Origin: Nosema muscidifuracis
Taxonomy: Eukaryota > Microsporidia > Nosematidae
Direction: 5' to 3'
Assembly: GCA_028335825.1 (NCBI GenBank)
Contig: JAIOKI010000008.1
Location: 62,001 to 126,000, forward strand
DNA: 64,000 nucleotides
Below, in pieces: positions 46,731 through 54,897 of this stretch. The notes beneath the pieces were generated by a model. That model saw only the letters and a list, made by a program, of their open reading frames with translations. It was not told where the DNA came from and made no database searches. Within the stretch, counting starts at the first letter, position 1. Every line of letters begins with the position of its first letter. Both the position numbers and the translations under genes were made by a program.

Positions 46731-47825
46731 TCATTTATTGGTCGCTTTTTCATAACACAATGGTTCAATTTGTGGATATTTCATTTCCTCTTTGATTATT
46801 TTATTGACATCCACCAGATTTCTAAATTCAAATTTATTATTCTGAATATTCTTTAAGGGTTTACAAGTATAATAAACATTATTCTCTACTCTTCCATTAA
46901 TCAATCCTTGATTTATACTTTTCTTAAGAAGATAATCCAAATCTTCTTTGTTAATATTTAATCTACTACTCATATCATCATAAGATATTCTACTGTACAC
47001 AAGACTCATACACCGAATCTTTTCTTGTATAACATTCTGTGATAATCTTAAAATTATGAAATATGTCTTATCTTGTATTAACTGATTCTTATTTTCATCT
47101 ATAAATTTCATATATCCTTCGAGATCAGCATCTTTTACAATTTTAATTAAATCAAAATAAATTTTGATTTTTTTATCAAATTCAAATGGTATATTAAAAT
47201 TAGACTGTAGTAACATAGTAATTATCATATATCTTTTCTGTATACTATTTCTACTACTGGAATTAAACAAAGTTGATGCTAAATCATAATTACCTTCCAC
47301 TAGTTCAATAATTCCATTATAGAAATTATATCTAGGTAATTCTGATTGAACAATTTTATTTTGTATTCTTTTGTATACATTATTAGATATAAGATAATCA
47401 AGTAGACATGTTGTAATTACAGAAACTGACTCATCATTTCCTAATTCCTTATTAGGAATCATAAGATTAAAAAATAAATCATTACACATTCCTAATTCTT
47501 TCCTTGATAAGTAATACATCCTTAATATTTTAGATATACAAATATCATAAGATCTTATTTTTCCTAATAATAATTCTTTGATATCTTTTTCTACAAACAA
47601 AATGGCTTCTTTGTATTGCTTCTGTTTAAACATAATAATTAAGTCAAGGGTTTTAGTAATTATACTAGTACAATTTGCCCTGAATTCTGATATTCTATTA
47701 AAAATAAAAGAATAATTTCTGTTAAACAAGTCGTAATCATTATTTTTAATAATATTCTTGATTAAATCATATGAAGATTTTTCTGACCCGGATTGTTCTG
47801 AAGATTTGTCATCTGAATAATTCAT
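46731..47825 (-). CDS. RPN3: 26S proteasome regulatory subunit RPN3 (PCI domain)
   Basis: 364 residues from the ATG at 47,825. An earlier in-frame ATG exists at 47,861, but TTTTACCCC sits directly against the downstream ATG, which also gives a protein-like acidic start (MNYSDDKSSEQ). The C-terminal third is a PCI domain (about 250-312) with the Rpn3-typical run LRLSQNVIQEKIRCMSLVYS and a winged-helix part (YSRISYDDMSSRLNI). The middle (YNFYNGIIELVEGNYDLAS) matches the TPR-like repeats before the PCI domain. Rpn3/PSMD3 is a structural subunit of the proteasome lid. The protein is shorter than yeast Rpn3 (about 520), mainly N-terminally, as usual in microsporidia. Confidence 0.88.
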   Translation of the reverse strand: MNYSDDKSSEQSGSEKSSYDLIKNIIKNNDYDLFNRNYSFIFNRISEFRANCTSIITKTLDLIIMFKQKQYKEAILFVEKDIKELLLGKIRSYDICISKILRMYYLSRKELGMCNDLFFNLMIPNKELGNDESVSVITTCLLDYLISNNVYKRIQNKIVQSELPRYNFYNGIIELVEGNYDLASTLFNSSSRNSIQKRYMIITMLLQSNFNIPFEFDKKIKIYFDLIKIVKDADLEGYMKFIDENKNQLIQDKTYFIILRLSQNVIQEKIRCMSLVYSRISYDDMSSRLNINKEDLDYLLKKSINQGLINGRVENNVYYTCKPLKNIQNNKFEFRNLVDVNKIIKEEMKYPQIEPLCYEKATNK

Positions 47826-47829
47826 GGGG
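47826..47829 (-). promoter_or_regulatory. CCCC start-proximal motif of RPN3
   Basis: On the minus strand the sequence TTTTACCCC abuts the ATG at 47,825. Together with similar motifs at other genes it matches the CCC element known upstream of microsporidian start codons, and it decides the start of RPN3. Confidence 0.7.
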
Positions 47830-47966
47830 TAAAAAAAAAGGAAATATTTTTGTAAATACATAAAACATAATTTATGTATATATCTACTTAATATTCAAAA
47901 AAAATTATATTAGATTATTTACGAAATGTTTGATGAATAAATTTTTAATATTTTACCCCGGATAAA

Positions 47967-48374
47967 ATGATTTTCGAAATATTTTTGACAATTTTATTAA
48001 TCATCATCTCGTATATTATGTATAGACAAAAGAAAAAGTCAGTAAAAAAGATTGTTTTTGTTGGATACAGACAAACAGGAAAAACAAAAACTATTAATTA
48101 TTTGTTGAATGAAGATTTTGAAACAGTTCCTACCTTAGAACCATATGAAGTTAAATATAAAAATATTTGGATTAGAGAAGAAGTTTACGAAAAAGAATTC
48201 AATTTTGACGAAAAATGTAAATATTTATTTTTTATACGAGATAATAAAGATGTCTTTGAAACTAAGAAATGTATTGATTTATCATTTGTAATGTATAATA
48301 AGAGTACTAGTACTTTTAAAAATGTTATTTATTTAAACAATGATCCATCAAATATAATTAAACATATTCAATAA
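47967..48374 (+). CDS. Signal recognition particle receptor beta-like GTPase, reduced
   Basis: 135 residues with an N-terminal membrane segment (about 3-19, followed by RQKKKS) and then a small-GTPase P-loop GYRQTGKT at 33-40. A switch-I-like TVPTLEPYE follows, with a threonine in the expected place. This order (TM anchor plus Ras-like domain) is typical of SR-beta, which holds SR-alpha at the ER for co-translational targeting. It is much shorter than yeast SR-beta (about 240). I see no clear DxxG or NKxD motif, so GTP binding may be unusual, or it may be another membrane GTPase. TTTTACCCCGGATAAA precedes the ATG. It diverges from RPN3 (141 bp). Its 3' end is repeated downstream. Confidence 0.65.
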   Translation: MIFEIFLTILLIIISYIMYRQKKKSVKKIVFVGYRQTGKTKTINYLLNEDFETVPTLEPYEVKYKNIWIREEVYEKEFNFDEKCKYLFFIRDNKDVFETKKCIDLSFVMYNKSTSTFKNVIYLNNDPSNIIKHIQ

Positions 48375-48640
48375 CAATTTAATATTATTATAAAGGCAGC
48401 TTTACAGATAAGCACTAAATATTGCTTATTGTTTAAACAATGATCCATCAAATAAACAATTTAATTTTTCAATAAAAATTTAAAATTATTATAAAGGCAG
48501 CTTTACATATGGGCACTAAATGTTGCTTATTGTTTAAACAATGATCCATCAAATAAACAATTTAATTTTTCAATAAAAATTTAAAATTATTATAAAGGCA
48601 GCTTTACAGATAAGCACTAAATATTGCTTATTGTTAGAAA
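48338..48640 (+). repeat. Minisatellite, unit 101 bp, seeded from the gene's 3' end
   Basis: Three copies start at about 48,391, 48,492 and 48,593 (marker TAAAGGCAGCTTTACA), giving a 101-bp period. Each full unit contains TTTAAACAATGATCCATCAA, which is also the coding sequence for residues near the C-terminus of the preceding GTPase gene. The first, divergent copy therefore overlaps the end of the coding region and its stop codon, and the later copies are non-coding. The remainder of the spacer to 48,874 is unique AT-rich DNA. Confidence 0.85.
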
Positions 48641-48874
48641 TTATTTGTAGAAGAAGTATTTAATAAAATAACAAGTTCATTAGCAATAGAATCTTCTTAA
48701 GTACTATTTAATTGATTTTTTAGAGATGTACACAACCATTAAAAAAGTTATTTGAATTTTCATTATGTTTCATTGTTGAGAAATTCCTTCAATTGGACAC
48801 TGAAAAAGTTTTAAATTAATTTAACTGCTTTATTTGGATTTTTAAAAATTGTCCGAAGCTGACAAATTTATTTT
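48641..48874. other. Spacer
   Basis: Unique AT-rich sequence between the 101-bp array and the 3' end of the RFC gene; no gene seen. Confidence 0.5.
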
Positions 48875-49792
48875 TTAGAAAATACTCAAAATATCACTAA
48901 ACATTCCATAGAACACTAACTTAGAATTACTTCCTTTCACTATCTTTAAATGAGTCAATCCAATAATTTTTACCAATTCGTAATTCTCTTCATTTTTAGC
49001 AACTCTAAAAAATGAAGAAATTAAATCTTCAGGGTCATATTTATCATTCCATATTTTATTAAATTTATCCACTGCCTGGTCAATATTCTTGTTTCGTAAA
49101 AGATCGATAACTTCTTTGACAAGCTTAGGAGAAGGTATTCCTACTAACTTAATGATATAATCAACAGTTATTTTATTATAATTTCTAACACATGATTGAA
49201 GAATATTTAGAGATTGTCTCATATCTCCATCACAAATATCAACAATAAATTTTATAGAATCATCCGTCATATTAATATCTTCTTCTAAACATATTTCATT
49301 GAGTCGTTTTTCTATGACGGAATTCTGAATTTTATCAAATTTTAGAACAGCACATCTACTTTGGATAGGCTCAAATATTTTAGAAAAATCGTTACAAATC
49401 AAAATAAATTTACAAGTCGAGCTATGAGTTTCCATAATACGTCTCATAGCTTGTTGAGCAGCAGTCGTCATACTATCACACTCATCCAAAATTATTATCT
49501 TACAAATAACAGAATCTATTTTTTTCATACTAAAATCTTTAATTAAAGTTCTAACTGTATCTATACCACGATCATCAGAAGCATTGAGTTCCATGATCCC
49601 ATCTTTACTTCCTATCATCTTCATAGCAAATATCTTTGCAGAAGTGGTTTTACCAGTACCAGGTGGACCAGTAAATAGTAAATGAGGCATAGAGTTTTCT
49701 CTTATAATTAATTCAAGTGTTTCAATAGTATTTTGATTTCCTATTAAAGTATCTAAACTTCTAGGTTTGTATTTATTGACAAGTAAATCCAT
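48875..49792 (-). CDS. RFC4: Replication factor C small subunit (human RFC2 / yeast Rfc4 type)
   Basis: 305 residues, a clamp-loader AAA+ ATPase that opens PCNA and loads it at primer-template junctions. Walker A is GPPGTGKTT at 42-50, Walker B is ILDECD at 101-106 (DECD instead of the usual DEAD), and the SRC arginine-finger motif is at 145-147. The runs ELNASDDRGID, GDMRQSLNILQS and YDPEDLISSFFRV fit the RFC2/Rfc4 subfamily better than Rfc2, Rfc3 or Rfc5. The C-terminal collar region is complete, so the length is close to normal. The ATG is preceded by TTTACCCCTTAA. Confidence 0.9.
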   Translation of the reverse strand: MDLLVNKYKPRSLDTLIGNQNTIETLELIIRENSMPHLLFTGPPGTGKTTSAKIFAMKMIGSKDGIMELNASDDRGIDTVRTLIKDFSMKKIDSVICKIIILDECDSMTTAAQQAMRRIMETHSSTCKFILICNDFSKIFEPIQSRCAVLKFDKIQNSVIEKRLNEICLEEDINMTDDSIKFIVDICDGDMRQSLNILQSCVRNYNKITVDYIIKLVGIPSPKLVKEVIDLLRNKNIDQAVDKFNKIWNDKYDPEDLISSFFRVAKNEENYELVKIIGLTHLKIVKGSNSKLVFYGMFSDILSIF

Positions 49793-49796
49793 TTAA

Positions 49797-49800
49797 GGGG
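49797..49800 (-). promoter_or_regulatory. CCCC start-proximal motif of the RFC gene
   Basis: ATTTACCCCTTAAATG on the minus strand, the same arrangement as at RPN3, eIF5A, uS3 and the IRE1-like gene. Confidence 0.65.
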
Positions 49801-49894
49801 TAAATAAGTGAAAAGACATAACATTTTAAAATCAAAAATTTAATTTAATTTAATTCAAACTTTACAATCGTAATATCATTTTGTTTTAAAAAAT

Positions 49895-50284
49895 CTATTT
49901 CGTTATACTTTTTACAATAGCATTGCATCCTACTACTGGACAAGTTGCTTGTTGTTCTCTAATATTTTTTTTTAGAAAGCTCTCTAACCCGACTTTTTCA
50001 TAAATATGTCCACAAGTGTTCCTAAATGGATTAACTATCTTCTTCTGTGAAAATGGACATATGTTATCACTTACTATCTTCTTAACTTCACATTCTTCTA
50101 TAACTTCATCAATATTATTTAATTTATTTACATGAGATTTAAAAGTTTTCGAACATAATAATGATTCTTTCTTATTCAAGATCTCTTTATGTATAGAAAT
50201 TAACTCTTTTATGGATCCCTTTTTAACTATTAGATCTTCTAGCTCATCTAGTAAATCTTTCTTCTTAGAAATATATTCGTCCAT
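49895..50284 (-). CDS. MMS21: SUMO E3 ligase NSE2/MMS21 (SP-RING), SMC5/6 complex subunit
   Basis: 129 residues. The C-terminal half is an SP-RING: CPFSQKKIVNPF at 76-87, then C91, H93, C115 and C120, in the NSE2 pattern (CGHIYEK and CPVVGC). The N-terminal half is helical and coiled-coil-like (Lys/Glu/Leu), the region that binds the SMC5 arm. NSE2 SUMOylates repair proteins as part of SMC5/6. At 129 residues it is about half of yeast Mms21 (267). The head-to-head gene at 50,332 starts 47 bp away, so the two probably share a promoter; only CC precedes this ATG (AGATCCTT). The RFC gene follows on the same strand. Confidence 0.85.
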   Translation of the reverse strand: MDEYISKKKDLLDELEDLIVKKGSIKELISIHKEILNKKESLLCSKTFKSHVNKLNNIDEVIEECEVKKIVSDNICPFSQKKIVNPFRNTCGHIYEKVGLESFLKKNIREQQATCPVVGCNAIVKSITK

Positions 50285-50331
50285 AAGGATCTGAAAAAAT
50301 TATATTTATAAAAAGATAACTAAAGAAGGCT

Positions 50332-51165
50332 ATGAAAAACAAAATCACTGAAAATAACTGCAAAAAAGAACTTGATAATTTGTTATTATCTTGTAGTACG
50401 AAAAAGATGAAGATTGTTGATACAAAAAATGAGAAGATTTTGCATCTAGTAATCGGTGATAGAAAGTTTGATCTATCGACAAGCCAATATAATTTAAACA
50501 AAACTGACACGATTTATTTCTGCAATGACTGTTTTGAACAGTATGACGAAGAAATAAGTTATAGTAGACACAAATTAAAATGTAAAAAATATATTTTAGG
50601 TAGTCATATCGTGTACAAAGAGGATAAACTTATTGTTTATAAACTTTTTGGTGCGAATAATGTACCCATATGTCAGAACCTATGCATATTAGGTAAATGT
50701 TTTATCAAACATAAGACATTATATTGGGATATCGATAATTACAATTTTTATCTAATGTATGACGAAGAAAAATTTATTGGATTTTTTTCTGATGAAATGC
50801 TAAACGAATTTAACAACCTTTCATGTATACTAGTTTTACCTGATTGTCAGAAAAAAGGATACGGAAATCTTCTTGTTGATATAAGTTGCTATTTTAAATG
50901 TGGTACTTGTGAAAGACCTTTGAGTGAGGATGGAGAGAAATTATTTAAAAAATACTGGAAAAATAAAGTTTATAGATATTTAAAACTTAAAAGTGGACAA
51001 GATGTTTCTATTAATAAAATCTCAGAAGATCTAAACATGTCAGCTCAAGATGTTGTTGAAGGACTAAAACTTTTAAATTGTAAAATCGAAAATTCGTTTA
51101 ATTTGAATGATTTGAAAACTAAACCGCCTAGATTTCTCAAAAAAGAATGTATAATCAATAATTAA
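50332..51165 (+). CDS. MYST-family histone acetyltransferase (Esa1/Tip60 type)
   Basis: 277 residues comprising mainly the MYST catalytic domain; the N-terminal chromo/Tudor-knot of Esa1 is absent. The C2HC zinc finger is C64, C67, H80 and C84. CQNLCILGKCFIKHKTLYWD (114-133) is the classic MYST core. The catalytic Cys is C165 in LSCILVLP, the acetyl-CoA loop is QKKGYGNL (173-180), and the glutamate general base is E194 in CERPLSEDG. A winged-helix-like end follows. It should acetylate histones (H4 in Esa1). It diverges from NSE2 by 47 bp and converges on the chitinase with only 5 bp between stop codons. No CCC at the start. Confidence 0.9.
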   Translation: MKNKITENNCKKELDNLLLSCSTKKMKIVDTKNEKILHLVIGDRKFDLSTSQYNLNKTDTIYFCNDCFEQYDEEISYSRHKLKCKKYILGSHIVYKEDKLIVYKLFGANNVPICQNLCILGKCFIKHKTLYWDIDNYNFYLMYDEEKFIGFFSDEMLNEFNNLSCILVLPDCQKKGYGNLLVDISCYFKCGTCERPLSEDGEKLFKKYWKNKVYRYLKLKSGQDVSINKISEDLNMSAQDVVEGLKLLNCKIENSFNLNDLKTKPPRFLKKECIINN

Positions 51166-51170
51166 ATTAG

Positions 51171-53237
51171 TTAATAGCATCCTTCTTCACTAGCTAGATC
51201 TGTAACTCCCAAGACTTCAGCTATCGCCTTATAAAATTCGTATCGTTTTTTACTCTGTTCTATATTTGAACCTGTGCATTCTAATGCTCCATTTATAGCT
51301 TTAGTGGTAGCTCCAAACTTATATTCACTGACACCAGGTGCTGGTTCAACTTTTGTCTTCCAAAACCAAACACTAACTTTAGCTCCAAGTTCGGGATCCT
51401 CGAGTATCATATCAGGATTCTCAAATAATTGATCTCCCATTCCCAAACCTTCACCTGCTTCTTTATAATTAGCAGGCCATGATAATTGTATAAATCCACG
51501 TCCATGATACGACTTACCTGGTGCTCCTTCAGATCCTCCATATTGATCAGCACATTTAGTTGATCCAGCGCAATCTACTTCTTCCATATGCTGAAAACCT
51601 CCAGATTCATGAGCCAGTTGTGCTAAAAACATGGCTGCCATATTTATATCATTAAATTCTTCGTTAGTAATTTTAACAACAGCATCTACATACTCAGGTT
51701 TAGAAGTGTAACCAACTTTTCCAATAGCTTCATTTATTTGATCAGATGTAATATTTAGTGTACCGCCTCCACTTGATTTATTTTGAGAAGCTGAACTATT
51801 TGATCCAGTTTTAGATGATTTATCTTGGGAAGTAGAATCTTTTTTATCGGTAGAACTTTTTTTCTCCTTAGAACTTGTGCCCCCTGCTGGTTTTTGAGTA
51901 CCATTTTCCGTTGGTTTTTGAGCACCACCTGCTGGCTTTTGTGCTCCATTTTCTGTTGGTTTCTGAGCACCTCCTCCTGCTGGTTTTTGTGCATTATTTC
52001 CTGATGGCTTTTGTGCATTATTTCCTGCTGGTTTTTGAGCATTATTTCCTGATGGCTTTTGTGCATTATTTCCTGCTGGTTTCTGAGCACCCCCTCCTGC
52101 TGGCTTTTGTGCATTATTTCCTGCTGGTTTTTGAGTACCATTTTCCGTTGGTTTTTGTGCTCCATTTTCTGTTGGTTTTTTAGCATTATTTCCTGCTGGC
52201 TTTTGAGTACCATTTTCCGTTGGTTTCTGAGCACCACCGCCTGCTTGTTTTTGTGCATTATTTCCTGATGGCTTTTGAGCTCCACCTCCTGCCGGTTTTT
52301 GTGACTCATTAATAAAAGGCTGTTGTTGATTGCCTTTACCATATGATTTTTGACCATTGAATGCTTTTTGATCTGAAAAAATATTTTTATCTTCTTCCCT
52401 AGGTCTAGTAAATAGATTAATATTAACTTTAGCTGTCCCAGGTATTTGATATTTAAATGCTTCGATAGATGATTTTAAGTCTTTATCATTTTTTTTCTTT
52501 TGATTGTTTTCATCTTCATTATCTTTTTGTATAATTGTTTTGTAAACAGTTATTGTTACGGGATTTTTATCTGTCTGATCCATCTTATGGTATGTTATAG
52601 TTTTGACTTTCTGTGGCTCCTCTTTCATTTCTTCATTATTATCTTTAGACTTTGACTTCTTAGGATGATCTCCCTTTACAACTTTAACTATATTTTTACT
52701 CTTATTTGGTCTACCTTTTTTATCTTGTTTCTGTTTATTAACTTTTTTAATTGGCGAATTTTCCTTTTTTGATGGTTTTTTATTACTTAGAGATTTATCT
52801 TTTATCTTAAAATGTGTTTTCTGCTTCTTACCATCTTCAGATTCATAATCTTCATCTTGATTAGATATATGTTCTTCTTCCTTATTATCGGAGTTTGTTT
52901 CTTCGGTTTCATCTTCATTTTCCGAGTCTATAACTTCTTCTTTATCTTTTAGCAACTCATCTTTCAATCTTTTAACGAATTCCTTATCCTTAGTTAATTT
53001 AAGCAACTGTTCCATCATTTTACTATCATCTATCTTAGAATTCTTTCCTTTTTCCTTTGTATTAGGTATACATGCCATAGAATTGTTTTTTGTATTACAT
53101 TCAGTATCATCGGGACAATCTGTTGTTACCCAGTGTCCATTTTCATCACATATACTTAACATGTTATTAGAGCACATAGATGATCCTATAGAACACTTAT
53201 CCTCGCATAAAATTAGAACCATAAACAAAATTATCAT
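51171..53237 (-). CDS. Secreted chitinase, GH19 with N-terminal CBM19-like module
   Basis: 688 residues. A short signal peptide (MIILFMVLILC) leads into a seven-cysteine module (residues 11-56, with NGHWVTTDCPDDTEC) resembling carbohydrate-binding module 19. A long Lys/Glu/Ser-rich linker (60-310) and a repeat tract (about 313-452) of AQKPAGNN/AQKPTENG-like octamers follow, then a GH19 catalytic domain (about 493-688). The catalytic acid region reads LAQLAHESGG (about 535-544), and YHGRGFIQLSWPANY matches the GH19 core. GH19 chitinases hydrolyse chitin; in microsporidia they probably remodel the chitin of the spore wall at sporogenesis or germination. No CCC precedes the ATG. It converges with the MYST gene and diverges from UTP11 (93 bp). 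Confidence 0.92.
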   Translation of the reverse strand: MIILFMVLILCEDKCSIGSSMCSNNMLSICDENGHWVTTDCPDDTECNTKNNSMACIPNTKEKGKNSKIDDSKMMEQLLKLTKDKEFVKRLKDELLKDKEEVIDSENEDETEETNSDNKEEEHISNQDEDYESEDGKKQKTHFKIKDKSLSNKKPSKKENSPIKKVNKQKQDKKGRPNKSKNIVKVVKGDHPKKSKSKDNNEEMKEEPQKVKTITYHKMDQTDKNPVTITVYKTIIQKDNEDENNQKKKNDKDLKSSIEAFKYQIPGTAKVNINLFTRPREEDKNIFSDQKAFNGQKSYGKGNQQQPFINESQKPAGGGAQKPSGNNAQKQAGGGAQKPTENGTQKPAGNNAKKPTENGAQKPTENGTQKPAGNNAQKPAGGGAQKPAGNNAQKPSGNNAQKPAGNNAQKPSGNNAQKPAGGGAQKPTENGAQKPAGGAQKPTENGTQKPAGGTSSKEKKSSTDKKDSTSQDKSSKTGSNSSASQNKSSGGGTLNITSDQINEAIGKVGYTSKPEYVDAVVKITNEEFNDINMAAMFLAQLAHESGGFQHMEEVDCAGSTKCADQYGGSEGAPGKSYHGRGFIQLSWPANYKEAGEGLGMGDQLFENPDMILEDPELGAKVSVWFWKTKVEPAPGVSEYKFGATTKAINGALECTGSNIEQSKKRYEFYKAIAEVLGVTDLASEEGCY
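51880..52300 (-). repeat. In-frame octapeptide repeat tract in the chitinase gene
   Basis: About 17 in-frame copies of a roughly 24-bp unit encode variants of (A/T)QKP followed by AGNN, AGGG, SGNN or TENG. The units differ by blocks rather than at random, as expected of unequal crossing-over or slippage. The tract links the charged spacer to the GH19 domain and is long enough to vary between isolates. Confidence 0.85.
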
Positions 53238-53330
53238 AATTCAAAACTGAACACTCGTTATTAAAAAAATGTAAAACATTGTTTTGGAACTAACCAGTCA
53301 AAAATTAAAGATCATAATTTTTTACCCAGA

Positions 53331-53804
53331 ATGGCATTCAAGAAAGATTATTACGAGAGAAAACAAGTAAAACACAGAGCTAAATATGGAAAACTGGAAA
53401 AACGAAAAGAACTAATAACACGTTTAAAAAAAATTAAAGAAAACAAAAATAAAATAACTGAAGCTAAAGAAGAAATAGCCAAAGTTACTGGAAAAGAATA
53501 TTTTTTTAAATATAATTCTTTAAGAGAAGTTGATGGTAAAGCTGCTGTTATAGAGTACGATTCTAAAGACGAATTGATTAAAAAAAAGATATTTGTAGAT
53601 AAAGAAATTTTAAGAATTGAAAACAAGCTTAAGAATTTTATTTTACCAATAAAAAATAAAAGATATGTTTTTGACGAAGATGGTAACAAAATAGAAGTTA
53701 AAACTGAATCTAAGATCGAGTTCAATGACGAGATTTCTGAATATAAAAATTATCTAATACAATTAATTGAAACAAAAAAACAAATAACTCAAAAATTAAA
53801 TTAA
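53331..53804 (+). CDS. UTP11: U3 snoRNA-associated protein UTP11 (small-subunit processome)
   Basis: 157 residues, strongly basic and helical. The N-terminal block KHRAKYGKLEKRKE corresponds to the diagnostic RYGxLEKHKDY region of Utp11, and KEYFFKYNSLREVDGK matches the following EYYxxMxSxxxxGK region. Utp11 is part of the nucleolar U3 snoRNP/SSU processome needed for early 18S rRNA processing. The protein is shorter than yeast Utp11 (250). TTTACCCAGA directly precedes the ATG. Its stop lies 5 bp from that of the convergent eS28 gene, and it is close to RIO2, another 40S assembly factor. Confidence 0.85.
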   Translation: MAFKKDYYERKQVKHRAKYGKLEKRKELITRLKKIKENKNKITEAKEEIAKVTGKEYFFKYNSLREVDGKAAVIEYDSKDELIKKKIFVDKEILRIENKLKNFILPIKNKRYVFDEDGNKIEVKTESKIEFNDEISEYKNYLIQLIETKKQITQKLN

Positions 53805-53809
53805 TTTAT

Positions 53810-54013
53810 TCATCTCAATTTACGATGCTCTCTTTCAGATTCTAATAAAGCTACGATATCTCCCACTTTAGCATAACCCTTTAAAAATCTATTAATTCTT
53901 CTTCCTGTTGCAGCCAACTCTATTCTTACTAATGTCAATGCACCAGCTGATCCTGCTCTCTCTGCTACTTTGATGATTTTTCCATAATGTTGTTGGTTTA
54001 AGTTGGCTTCCAT
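53810..54013 (-). CDS. RPS28: Ribosomal protein eS28
   Basis: 67 residues, the full length of eS28, a small OB-fold protein of the 40S head near the mRNA exit and E site. The C-terminal signature [12 protein letters not shown] is the family hallmark (LLESEREARRLR in human), and GRTGSxGxxTxVRVE appears as [15 protein letters not shown]. The upstream element is GCACCCTCAAA. It is head-to-head with RIO2 (53 bp) and tail-to-tail with UTP11 (5 bp). The overlapping frame on the same strand at 53892-54158 is only a shadow. Confidence 0.95.
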   Translation of the reverse strand: MEANLNQQHYGKIIKVAERAGSAGALTLVRIELAATGRRINRFLKGYAKVGDIVALLESEREHRKLR

Positions 54014-54052
54014 TTTGAGGGTGCAAAAAAATAAAATAAATTTTTTTTCCAG

Positions 54053-54055
54053 CCC
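54053..54055 (+). promoter_or_regulatory. CCC start-proximal motif of RIO2 in a 53-bp divergent promoter
   Basis: The 53 bp between eS28 and RIO2 contain one CCC for each direction: GGG at 54,019-54,021 for the minus-strand gene and CCC here for RIO2. The two 40S-related genes may therefore be co-regulated from one compact promoter. Confidence 0.6.
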
Positions 54056-54066
54056 ATTTAAAAAAT

Positions 54067-54897
54067 ATGATTTTATCTACTGATGGTGTATGGACAATAT
54101 CTAAACAACATAATAAAATATTGGAGATTATAGAAGACTGTAATGTCCGTAATTCCAAATCAGATATGGATTATATAAAAAATAGATCTAAAGTTCAAAA
54201 CGTTAACAGTTATCTTCAAGATTTAATTAAACTTAAGTTTATTAAATATGATAAACCAAATTATAAACTTACTATTTCTGGAATGGACTGTGTAGCTTTA
54301 AATAGTTTAAGAAAAAACGGGTTAGATAAATTAAATTGTAGAGTCGGTATTGGTAAAGAATCAGATATTTGGAGTGGAATTTATAATGGAAAAGATGTTG
54401 CATTAAAATTTCATAGATTGGGTCGAACAAGTTTTAAAACTGTTAAAAATAATAGAGATTATACCAAAGGGAAAATAGATTGGTATAAAATTAATAAAAT
54501 TTCTTGCCAAAGAGAAGTTCAGTACTATGATTTATTTAAGGATTTAAATGTTCCTAAATATATTGATTGTAATAGACATATCATTGTTTTAGAACTTTTA
54601 GATTATCAGTCACTTTATATGACTAAAATTACTAATCCAGAAATAATTTACAAAAAGATGATAAATTTTGTTAAAGATCTATGGGAACTCGGATATGTTC
54701 ATGGAGATTTTAATGAATTTAATGTTATGGTAAGAAAGGATGATATAAAAGTTATAGATTTTCCTCAATGTCTTAAAAAAGATCATAAGCAAGCTTTAAA
54801 ATATTTGGAAAGAGATATTAAGTGTACTGAACTTTATTTTGAAAAGAAGTATGGACTTGTTAGTGTATCAGATAATTTTAAAGACATTTTCCAGTGA
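54067..54897 (+). CDS. RIO2: Atypical protein kinase/ATPase RIO2
   Basis: 276 residues. An N-terminal winged-helix domain (about 1-90) is specific to RIO2, followed by the RIO kinase domain: the short glycine loop GIGKESD at 94-100, the ATP lysine in ALKFH (K114), the linker [11 protein letters not shown], the catalytic loop HGDFNEFN (Asp214) and the metal site IDFPQ (Asp231). Rio2 binds late pre-40S particles and uses ATP hydrolysis for cytoplasmic 40S maturation. It is shorter than yeast Rio2 (425), lacking the C-terminal extension. The last codons and stop (TTTTCCAGTGA) are the seed of the downstream repeat. Confidence 0.95.
   Translation: MILSTDGVWTISKQHNKILEIIEDCNVRNSKSDMDYIKNRSKVQNVNSYLQDLIKLKFIKYDKPNYKLTISGMDCVALNSLRKNGLDKLNCRVGIGKESDIWSGIYNGKDVALKFHRLGRTSFKTVKNNRDYTKGKIDWYKINKISCQREVQYYDLFKDLNVPKYIDCNRHIIVLELLDYQSLYMTKITNPEIIYKKMINFVKDLWELGYVHGDFNEFNVMVRKDDIKVIDFPQCLKKDHKQALKYLERDIKCTELYFEKKYGLVSVSDNFKDIFQ

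Noticed and set aside
51755-52357. 200-codon and shorter open frames overlapping the chitinase repeat tract on both strands
   Set aside because: They are alternate-frame shadows of the octapeptide repeat; composition is repetitive, with no start element or domain.
53892-54158. 88-codon frame overlapping eS28 and the start of RIO2
   Set aside because: Alternate frame of two confidently identified genes.
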